The translations under genes were made by a program, and so were the position numbers. A stretch of 5,272 nt of DNA from Paracoccaceae bacterium (GTDB taxonomy: Bacteria > Pseudomonadota > Alphaproteobacteria > Rhodobacterales > Rhodobacteraceae), in the NCBI GenBank assembly GCA_023254015.1, contig JALQYS010000013.1:1-5272 (forward strand). The letters are read 5' to 3'. The notes beneath the pieces are model-generated. The model saw only the letters and a program-made list of their open reading frames with translations. It searched no databases and was not told where the DNA came from. Positions 1-5,031 of the stretch are shown piece after piece; the first letter of the stretch is position 1; every line of letters begins with the position of its first letter.

Positions 1-145
1 CATGCTGAACACCGGCCGGGGGTTCATGGCCCAGTCCGCGATGATGAGCATTGCGCCGGGCATGGCGATCTTCATCACGGTTCTTGGCTTCAACCTCATC
101 GGCGATGGGCTGCGCGATGCCCTCGATCCGCACATGAAGGAATGA
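1..145 (+). CDS. ABC transporter permease, DppC/OppC type (3' end only)
   Basis: This is the last 47 codons of an inner-membrane permease whose 5' part lies outside the window. The reading frame enters at base 2 and stops at TGA 143-145. The visible tail has a hydrophobic final membrane segment (PGMAIFITVLGFNLIGDGLR) followed by DALDPHMKE. The pattern PG-x-A-I-x-hydrophobic-N-L-x-GDGLRDALDP is the characteristic C-terminus of the DppC/OppC family of peptide/nickel importer permeases. In this family the protein pairs with a DppB-type permease to form the channel energised by the two ATPases encoded just downstream. Only one base separates its stop from the next ATG, so the genes are very probably co-transcribed and translationally coupled. 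The family assignment is strong; the substrate is unknown, and the upstream permease and binding-protein genes are not visible. Confidence 0.9.
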   Translation, partial: MLNTGRGFMAQSAMMSIAPGMAIFITVLGFNLIGDGLRDALDPHMKE

Positions 146-146
146 G

Positions 147-1007
147 ATGAGCGTGGAAAACCATCACGACCGGCGGGTCCATGAAGAGGAGGGCAAGCGC
201 CCAACCCTTGAAGTCCGCGATCTGAACATCGAATTCTCGCGCCGCAGGGTCTGGACCTCGGTCGTCCATGACGTCTCGTTGAAGGTCATGCCCGGTGAAA
301 TCGTGGGCGTCATCGGGGAATCTGGGTCGGGCAAGACCCTCAGCGCGCTGGCCGCCTTGCGGCTTTTGCCAAAGCAGGCGCGTGTGGCCAAGGGCAGCGT
401 GATGCTGGGCGATGTCGACGTGCTGGCCCAAAGCGACAAGGCCATGCGAGACCTGCGCGGCAACCGCATGGCGCTGATCCCGCAGGATGCCATGCAGTCG
501 CTGAACCCCACGATGCGCGTGGGTCTGCAGGTGGCCGAGCCGATCTCGCTTCATCGCGGAACGCCGCTGAAATCGGTGGCGGCGGCGGCCGTCAAACTTC
601 TGGAGACCGTCGGGATCACCCTGCCAGAATTGCGCGCGCGGGCCTTTCCGCATCAGTTTTCAGGCGGAATGCAGCAACGGGCGATGATTGCCATGGGTCT
701 TGCGCTGGCGCCCGATCTCTTGATCGCGGACGAGCCGACGACGGCGCTGGACGTCACGGTTCAGGCGCAGGTGTTGAAGCTTTTGCGCGACATCCGCGAT
801 GCCAGCGGCACCTCCATTCTGTTCATCACCCATGACCTCGGGGTTGTGGCCGAGCTTTGCGACTGGGTCTATGTCATGCGGCACGGGCGGATCGTCGAGC
901 AGGGGTCGGTGGCGCGCATCTTCACCGATCCACGACAGGACTACACCCAGATGCTGCTGGCCGCGACGCCCAGCCTGCACAGCCCCCTGACCAAGGAGGC
1001 GATCTGA
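147..1007 (+). CDS. Peptide-type ABC importer ATPase, DppD/OppD family
   Basis: This 286-residue cytoplasmic ATPase is the first of two nucleotide-binding subunits of the importer. Visible motifs, in order, are Walker A GESGSGKT (57-64), the Q-loop in IPQDAMQSLNP (111-121, Q113), the ABC signature FSGGMQQR (171-178, with F in place of the usual L), Walker B LLIADE (191-196), the D-loop TALD (199-202) and the switch histidine in ITHD (H229). All catalytic residues are present. The IPQDAMQSLNP and MQQR strings are typical of the DppD/OppD branch. It is shorter than the usual 320-330 residues: the protein ends soon after YTQMLLAATPSL and lacks the cysteine-containing C-terminal extension found in many OppD/DppD proteins. 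The start at 147 is supported by AAGGAA at 137-142 and a 1-nt gap from the permease stop. Its TGA overlaps the next ATG by one base. Confidence 0.95.
   Translation: MSVENHHDRRVHEEEGKRPTLEVRDLNIEFSRRRVWTSVVHDVSLKVMPGEIVGVIGESGSGKTLSALAALRLLPKQARVAKGSVMLGDVDVLAQSDKAMRDLRGNRMALIPQDAMQSLNPTMRVGLQVAEPISLHRGTPLKSVAAAAVKLLETVGITLPELRARAFPHQFSGGMQQRAMIAMGLALAPDLLIADEPTTALDVTVQAQVLKLLRDIRDASGTSILFITHDLGVVAELCDWVYVMRHGRIVEQGSVARIFTDPRQDYTQMLLAATPSLHSPLTKEAI
993..999 (+). promoter_or_regulatory. Shine-Dalgarno site that fixes the start of the second ATPase
   Basis: AAGGAGG lies 7 nt before the ATG at 1007. The same frame is open upstream to an ATG at 857, but that 50-residue extension runs inside the first ATPase, is Arg/Ala-rich and resembles no ABC protein. 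The strong ribosome site and the TGATG overlap make 1007 the start. Confidence 0.85.
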
Positions 1008-1810
1008 TGGCCGAGGCGCTGATCGAAATTCGCAACCTGACCAAGACCTTCGGGGCCACGGGGCTGTTGCGCAAGGAAATGCCGTTCAAGGCCACCGATG
1101 ATGTCACGCTGTCGGTCACCAAGGGCAAGACGCTGGGCATCGTGGGGGAATCCGGGTCGGGCAAATCCACCCTTTTGCGCATGGTGCTGCGCCTTGTCCC
1201 GCCATCGGCCGGCACAATCCGGATCGACGGCGAGGATATCTGGTCCTTGAAGGGCAAATCGCTGAAGGCCTTTCGCCGCAAGGTGCAGCCGATCTTTCAA
1301 AACCCTGCCTCCTCCTTCAACCCACGCCAAAGCATCGGGCAGATCCTGACCGCCCCGCTTGAGGTGCATGGCATTGCCGACCGCGAAGGTCGCCGGGCGC
1401 GGGCGGTTGAGTTGCTGGAACGGGTCGGGCTGCCAAAGGATGCGATCGACCGTCACCCCCATCAGCTTTCGGGGGGGCAGAAGCAAAGGATCGCCATCGC
1501 CCGCGCCATCATCCTGCAGCCCGAGATCGTCCTGGCGGACGAACCGACCTCGGCGCTGGACGTGTCGGTTCAAGCGCAGGTGCTGGAGCTGTTCGATGCC
1601 ACGCGGCGGGAAATGGGGCTGACGGCCATCTTCGTCAGCCACAATCTGGCGGTGATCCGGCAGATCAGCGACCAGATCGCCGTCATGCGTCATGGACAGG
1701 TGGTTGAATTCGGCGAGGCCGCGCAGGTCTTTGGCGACCCGAAGCATGACTATACCAAAACCCTGATCGCGGCCGTGCCGGACCACCGCAAACTCTATCG
1801 TGCCGGCTGA
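1007..1810 (+). CDS. Peptide-type ABC importer ATPase, DppF/OppF family
   Basis: This 267-residue cytoplasmic ATPase is the second nucleotide-binding subunit and probably forms a heterodimer with the preceding ATPase on the permease pair. Motifs are Walker A GESGSGKS (47-54), Q-loop FQNPASSFNPR (97-107, Q98), signature LSGGQKQR (154-161), Walker B IVLADE (174-179), D-loop SALD (182-185) and switch histidine H212 in VSHN. The string PIFQNP followed by SSFNPR and the signature GGQKQR are typical of the DppF/OppF branch. The insert GATGLLRKEMPFKATDDV (16-33) before the Walker A strand is also usual for this branch. The protein ends right after YTKTLIAAVPDHRKLYRAG, so it too lacks a long C-terminal cysteine region. 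The start is set by AAGGAGG at 993-999. No catalytic residue is missing, so it should be an active ATPase. The transported compound cannot be deduced. Confidence 0.95.
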   Translation: MAEALIEIRNLTKTFGATGLLRKEMPFKATDDVTLSVTKGKTLGIVGESGSGKSTLLRMVLRLVPPSAGTIRIDGEDIWSLKGKSLKAFRRKVQPIFQNPASSFNPRQSIGQILTAPLEVHGIADREGRRARAVELLERVGLPKDAIDRHPHQLSGGQKQRIAIARAIILQPEIVLADEPTSALDVSVQAQVLELFDATRREMGLTAIFVSHNLAVIRQISDQIAVMRHGQVVEFGEAAQVFGDPKHDYTKTLIAAVPDHRKLYRAG

Positions 1811-1814
1811 CAAA

Positions 1815-1821
1815 AAGGAGG
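1815..1821 (+). promoter_or_regulatory. Strong Shine-Dalgarno site before the DUF1028 gene
   Basis: AAGGAGG sits 5 nt upstream of the ATG at 1827, inside the 16-nt gap after the second ATPase. It supports independent, efficient initiation, and it selects 1827 over the overlapping out-of-frame ATG at 1823. Confidence 0.8.
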
Positions 1822-1826
1822 CTTGA

Positions 1827-2564
1827 ATGTTTCAACTGAATACTTTCTCCATCGCGGCCCGCTGCCCCCGGACGGGAATGCTTGGCGTGGCGGTCTCGAC
1901 GGCGGTTCCCGCCGTGGGCGGAATCTGCAGCTATATCAAGGAAGGCGTGGGCGCCATTGCCACCCAGTCCTGGGTGAACCCCTATCTGGGCATCGACGGG
2001 CTGAAGCTGCTGGAACAGGGGCTTTCTGCCGAGGAAACCCTGGCAAGGCTGCTGGCCGATGATGCCGGGCGCGATGATCGCCAGATCGGCATTGTTGACG
2101 CGCAAGGCCGGGCGGCCGCCCATACTGGCGCGACCTGTGTGGATTGGGCGGGCCATATCATCGGCGAGGGGTTCAGCGTTCAGGGCAACATGCTGGTCGG
2201 GGCCGAGACGGTCAGTGCCATGGCCAAGGCCGCTGCCGCCAGCGAGGCCTTCGATCTGACCGAACGGCTGATGCTGGTCTTGGAGGCCGGTCAGGCCGCG
2301 GGGGGCGACAAGCGGGGCAAGCAATCGGCCGCGCTGAAGGTCTTTCACCAGGAAGCCTACCCCTGGCTGGATATCCGGGTGGATGAACACCGCAATCCGG
2401 TGGCCGAACTGCGCCGGATTTTCGAGATCGCCAAGCACCAGCTGCTGACCTTTACCAAGGGCATGCCGACGCGCGCCAACGTTCTGGGCGGGCTGCCGCA
2501 AGAAGTGACCGCCATGCTGATGACGCCGCCGCCCTATCGTCCGGGCGGATCCGGTGGCGTCTGA
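1827..2564 (+). CDS. DUF1028 family protein, predicted Ntn-hydrolase-like enzyme
   Basis: This 245-residue soluble protein has no signal peptide or membrane segment. It is recognised as DUF1028 from its run of conserved blocks: NTFSIAAR (5-12), GMLGVAVST (17-25), the block GVGAIATQSWVNP (40-52), GIVDAQGR (88-95), the block GEGFSVQGNMLVG (113-125), GGDKRGKQSAAL (159-170) and DIRVDEHRNPVAELRR (182-197). The family is known to adopt an Ntn-hydrolase-like fold, but to my knowledge its reaction is not established. Ntn hydrolases usually cleave amide bonds with an N-terminal Thr, Ser or Cys. Here T6 and S8 are the nearest conserved hydroxyl residues, but I cannot assign a nucleophile or a processing site. 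Its position between a peptide-type importer and an M20 amidohydrolase fits a role in hydrolysing the imported compound (inference). The length is normal for the single-domain form, and the Pro/Gly-rich tail (234-245) looks disordered. Confidence 0.9.
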   Translation: MFQLNTFSIAARCPRTGMLGVAVSTAVPAVGGICSYIKEGVGAIATQSWVNPYLGIDGLKLLEQGLSAEETLARLLADDAGRDDRQIGIVDAQGRAAAHTGATCVDWAGHIIGEGFSVQGNMLVGAETVSAMAKAAAASEAFDLTERLMLVLEAGQAAGGDKRGKQSAALKVFHQEAYPWLDIRVDEHRNPVAELRRIFEIAKHQLLTFTKGMPTRANVLGGLPQEVTAMLMTPPPYRPGGSGGV

Positions 2565-2620
2565 CGGCCACGCAATCCCCGTCGGCAATCCTCGCCGGCC
2601 CTGAAGATGACGGAGCACGC

Positions 2621-3772
2621 ATGACACGCACCGAAGAGATCCTGCGCGATCTGGTGGCCTTTGACACGACCAGCGCAAAATCGAACCTGTCCCTCATGGG
2701 CTATGTCCAGGCCAATCTGGCGGATCAGGGCGTGGCCTCCCGGCTGGTGCATGACGAAACCGGGCAGAAGGCCAATCTCTGGGCCACGATCGGGCCAGAG
2801 ACCGAAGGCGGCCTGATCCTGAACGGCCATACCGATTGCGTGCCCGTCGAGGGAGAGGTCTGGCAAAGCGATCCCTTCACCCTGACCGAAAGGGACGGAC
2901 GGCTTTACGGACGGGGATCAGCGGACATGAAGGGGTTTCTGGCCTCGGTTCTGGCTGCGGTGCCGCAAATCCGGCAGATGGACCTGCAGCGGCCGGTGCA
3001 TCTGGCCTTTTCGCATGATGAGGAAATCGGCTGCATCGGCGTCAGAAGCCTCTTGCGGGACGAGGCGGTGATCGCCGCCAAAGCCTCGGCCTGCATCGTG
3101 GGCGAACCGACGCTGATGCAGGTCGTCACGGGCCACAAGGGCGGCAGGGCCTATCGGTGCCACTTCACCGGCAGGCCCGTGCATTCCAGTCTTGCCCCGC
3201 AGGGACAGAACGCCATCGAATCCGCGGCGGAACTGGTGATCTTTCTGAAACAGGTGGCCCAAGAGCTGGCCGCAGGCCCGCAGGACGCCGATTTTGACCT
3301 TGTGCATTCGACGCTTTCGGTGGGCAAGATCGAAGGCGGCACGGCGATCAACATCGTGCCGGCCACAGCCACGGTGACCTTCGAATTCCGCAACCTTCTG
3401 GAGGTCGATCAAGAGGCCATCTTTGCCCGGATCAGCGCCGAAGTGTTCAACCGCATCCTGCCCGAGGCGCGGCAAAGGTTCGAAGGGGCCACGGCGTCCT
3501 TTGAGCAGATCTATGAATACCCCGCCCACGCCATCGCGCCGGATGCTCCTCTGGTCACGACGATGAAGCGGATCGTCGGGCGCAACGATCACAGCAAGGT
3601 GGCCTTCGGCGCCGAGGCGGGACTGTTCCTGCGCGAACTTGGGATTCCCACCGTCCTGTGCGGGCCGGGGTCCATTGCCGTTGCGCACCGACCCGATGAA
3701 TATGTGGAACGCAGCCAGTTGCTGGCCTCGGATCGCATGATCATCGACGCCGTGCGCAGTTTGTGCACATAA
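2621..3772 (+). CDS. M20 family amidohydrolase, acetylornithine deacetylase (ArgE)-like
   Basis: This 383-residue cytoplasmic zinc-dependent amidohydrolase closely follows the ArgE/DapE/CPG2 pattern. Metal and catalytic residues are H70 and D72 in NGHTDCVPV, D102 in GRGSADMKG, the general base E134 followed by E135 in SHDEEIG, E162 in VGEPT, and H356 in AHRPDE. The dimerisation domain occupies roughly residues 170-285 and carries H188 in RPVHSS, which in this family reaches into the partner's active site. The sequence GHKGGRAYRCHFTGRPVHSS (171-190) is typical of ArgE-type proteins. ArgE itself removes acetate from N-acetylornithine. Here the gene ends a transporter cluster behind a DUF1028 gene, so a catabolic N-acyl or dipeptide substrate is more likely than arginine biosynthesis (inference). 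No argE symbol is given for that reason. The start is supported by GGAG at 2612-2615, 5 nt before the ATG. The 56-nt gap upstream shows no convincing promoter or terminator. Confidence 0.92.
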   Translation: MTRTEEILRDLVAFDTTSAKSNLSLMGYVQANLADQGVASRLVHDETGQKANLWATIGPETEGGLILNGHTDCVPVEGEVWQSDPFTLTERDGRLYGRGSADMKGFLASVLAAVPQIRQMDLQRPVHLAFSHDEEIGCIGVRSLLRDEAVIAAKASACIVGEPTLMQVVTGHKGGRAYRCHFTGRPVHSSLAPQGQNAIESAAELVIFLKQVAQELAAGPQDADFDLVHSTLSVGKIEGGTAINIVPATATVTFEFRNLLEVDQEAIFARISAEVFNRILPEARQRFEGATASFEQIYEYPAHAIAPDAPLVTTMKRIVGRNDHSKVAFGAEAGLFLRELGIPTVLCGPGSIAVAHRPDEYVERSQLLASDRMIIDAVRSLCT

Positions 3773-3795
3773 CAACTGTGTTAACGAGGTTCGCT

Positions 3796-3810
3796 GTGAA
3801 GATTCTTCAC
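3796..3810. repeat. Short palindrome GTGAAGA-T-TCTTCAC
   Basis: Seven perfectly complementary bases surround a single central T, 24 nt after the M20 stop codon. As RNA it would form a 6-bp stem with a 3-nt loop and has no following U-tract, so it is a poor terminator. As DNA it has the dyad symmetry of a small operator, but no promoter is evident beside it. Function unknown. Confidence 0.45.
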
Positions 3811-3832
3811 GCAGTGATTGCGCATTGAAACA

Positions 3833-3872
3833 GGGGCTTTTCTCGTCTCTGGCCCCAAGGCTTTACTTTCTT
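3833..3872. terminator. Possible weak, perhaps bidirectional, terminator
   Basis: GGGGC (3833-3837) can pair with GCCCC (3852-3856) across a 14-nt loop. On the + strand the stem is followed, after four bases, by the pyrimidine-rich CTTTACTTTCTT (3861-3872), which would serve the transporter/hydrolase operon. Read on the - strand, the stem is followed by TGTTTC, a very weak tail for etfBA. The 5-bp stem and interrupted T-tract make this tentative. Confidence 0.3.
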
Positions 3873-3906
3873 ATGGCCGGAACCACGCAGTTTCAGTTCC
3901 GGCCAT
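3873..3906. repeat. Perfect 11-bp inverted repeat (hairpin)
   Basis: ATGGCCGGAAC (3873-3883) is the exact reverse complement of GTTCCGGCCAT (3896-3906), with a 12-nt loop between them. This is the strongest simple hairpin in the window. Neither strand has a T-tract after it, so it does not look like a classic intrinsic terminator. It could stabilise a transcript 3' end, act as a REP-like or protein-binding palindrome, or mark the edge of an interspersed element. The symmetry is certain; its role is not. Confidence 0.75.
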
Positions 3907-4032
3907 CAAGCCGCTCTCTCGCGGTAGGGAACAAGTTGACCTGCTGCGTCGCCGCTGACTCGTTGGCGGTCGCGGAGAGCTTCGGGTTCGGCCCCGACAG
4001 GGAGGATGCCTCCGCACGGCGGATGCCGGTGA

Positions 4033-4080
4033 CCTTGGCACCTTCCCTCCTTCGGGTCGCCAAGGCGCACCCTTGGTTTT
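4033..4080 (+). terminator. Candidate + strand terminator with competing hairpins
   Basis: Three complementary segments overlap here: CCTTGGC (4033-4039), GCCAAGG (4059-4065) and CCTTGG (4071-4076). The middle segment can pair with the left one (19-nt loop) or with the right one (5-nt loop). The right-hand hairpin runs directly into TTTT (4077-4080), as expected for a Rho-independent terminator reading rightward. A third fold pairs GGGTCGC (4054-4060) with GCG-C-ACCC (4065-4072) around a CAAG loop. It would stop + strand transcripts of the transporter operon 40 nt before they become antisense to etfA. The stem is modest and the U-tract is only four bases. Confidence 0.4.
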
Positions 4081-4119
4081 GCCCTGGCCAACGCGAAGGG
4101 GGGGTTAACTTTTCTGCCT

Positions 4120-5031
4120 TTACAGCTTGCCGGTCAGGTCCGGGACGGCAGTGAAGAGATCAGCGACCACGCCATCGTCGGCCACCTGGAAGATCGGGGC
4201 CTCTTCGTCCGTGTTGATCGCGACGATGATCTTGCTGTCCTTCATGCCCGCAAGATGCTGGATCGCGCCCGAGATGCCGACGGCGACATAAAGCTGAGGT
4301 GCCACGACCTTGCCGGTCTGGCCAACCTGCCAATCGTTCGGTGCATAGCCTGAGTCGACGGCGGCGCGCGAGGCGCCCACGGCAGCACCCAGCTTGTCGG
4401 CCAGCTTTTCGATCAGGTCGAAGCTTTCCTTCGACCCCACACCGCGGCCGCCCGAGACCACGACCTTGGCCGAGGTCAGTTCCGGGCGGTCCGAGGCCGC
4501 GACGCGGTCCTCGACCCAAGCTGACAGGTCGGAGGCCTTGGCCGCCACGGCCTCAACGCCAGCCGACCCACCATTGCCGGCCGCCGCAAAGGCTGCCGTC
4601 CGCACGGTGAAGACCTTTTTCGCGTCGCCCGATTTCACGGTCTGGATCGCGTTACCGGCATAGATCGGGCGTTCGAACGTGTCGGCATCGACCACGGCGG
4701 TCACGTCCGACAGCACCATCACGTCCAGAAGCGCTGCCACGCGCGGCAGCACGTTCTTGGAAAACGCGGTCGCGGGGGCGGCGATGTGGCTATAGCCACC
4801 GGCGAGCGAAACGATCAGATCTGCCAGCGATTCGGCAAGGCCATGGCCCGCATCCTCGGCGTGCAGCACCTTCGCCGCACCTTCCAGCTTGGCCGCCTCG
4901 GCCGCGGCCGAAGCCGGACCCGCGACCAGAAGGTGCACCTCGCCCAAGGATTTCACTGCCGTCAACGCTTTGGCAACGGCATCCGTGGCAAGCTGCGCGC
5001 CATTCACATCGGCAAGAAGAAGAACGGCCAT
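4120..5031 (-). CDS. etfA: Electron transfer flavoprotein alpha subunit
   Basis: This 303-residue protein is close to the usual length of about 310 and is complete. EtfA and EtfB form a soluble heterodimer that binds FAD and AMP and carries electrons from acyl-CoA and related dehydrogenases to ETF:ubiquinone oxidoreductase. The N-terminal adenine-nucleotide-like domain (about 1-185) starts MAVLLLADVNG and includes PATAFSKNVLPRVAALLD (86-103). The C-terminal FAD domain carries the family's binding strings: VVSGGRGVGS (191-200), GASRAAVDSGY (219-229), QVGQTGKVV (235-243), VGISGAIQH (251-259) and AINTDEEAPIF (271-281). The same frame stays open 67 codons further upstream inside etfB, but that part is Arg/Gly-rich and unrelated. 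ATG at 5031 is chosen because it overlaps the etfB TGA by one base and begins a canonical EtfA N-terminus. It converges with the M20 gene. Confidence 0.97.
   Translation of the reverse strand: MAVLLLADVNGAQLATDAVAKALTAVKSLGEVHLLVAGPASAAAEAAKLEGAAKVLHAEDAGHGLAESLADLIVSLAGGYSHIAAPATAFSKNVLPRVAALLDVMVLSDVTAVVDADTFERPIYAGNAIQTVKSGDAKKVFTVRTAAFAAAGNGGSAGVEAVAAKASDLSAWVEDRVAASDRPELTSAKVVVSGGRGVGSKESFDLIEKLADKLGAAVGASRAAVDSGYAPNDWQVGQTGKVVAPQLYVAVGISGAIQHLAGMKDSKIIVAINTDEEAPIFQVADDGVVADLFTAVPDLTGKL

Larger units (their letters stand above)
3773..4119. other. 347-bp convergent intergenic region, structured, no convincing gene
   Basis: This gap lies between the stop of the M20 gene (+) and the stop of etfA (-), so it contains the 3' ends of both transcription units. 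The part before about 3900 is visibly more A/T-rich than the rest. From about 3910 onward it is rich in short complementary segments: GCTCTC-T-CGCG 3913-3923 with CGCGGAGAGC 3971-3980 (one bulge), CGCC 3950-3953 with GGCG 3965-3968, GGAGG 4001-4005 with CCTCC 4009-4013, and TCCGC 4011-4015 with GCGGA 4019-4023. The words GGATGCC (4004, 4021) and TTCGGGT (3981, 4051) each occur twice. Frames open on both strands here (3825-4154 + and 3906-4091 -) but have no ribosome site or recognisable domain. An interspersed repeat or a structured RNA is possible; I cannot name a family. Confidence 0.6.

Noticed and set aside
857..1006. 50-codon N-terminal extension of the second ATPase
   Set aside because: It lies entirely within the first ATPase gene, reads as Arg/Ala-rich noise, and is excluded by the strong ribosome site and TGATG junction at 1007.
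2565..2620. 56-nt gap before the M20 gene as a promoter or terminator site
   Set aside because: Only a 4-bp stem (CGGC 2583-2586 with GCCG 2594-2597) and no T-tract or -35/-10 pair are visible, so the gene most likely belongs to the same transcript.
3936..3965. Possible promoter beginning at TTGACC
   Set aside because: The -35-like hexamer has no -10-like sequence at 16-18 nt spacing and no gene downstream on that strand.
3980..4000. tRNA T-arm-like string (GGGTTCGGCC)
   Set aside because: The stem around it does not pair as a T-arm, and no anticodon arm or acceptor stem could be found at the right distances on either strand.
3906..4091. 61-codon - strand open frame opposite the one above
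   Set aside because: It is Arg/Gly/Pro-rich with no domain or clear ribosome site, and its stop falls in the arm of the 11-bp hairpin. It is best explained as a shadow of the structured element.
3825..4154. 109-codon + strand open frame in the intergenic gap
   Set aside because: It has no Shine-Dalgarno site, no recognisable domain and runs 35 bases into the convergent etfA end. Its composition looks like a G/C-rich frame left open by chance across the structured region. I would reconsider if the frame were conserved with synonymous substitutions.
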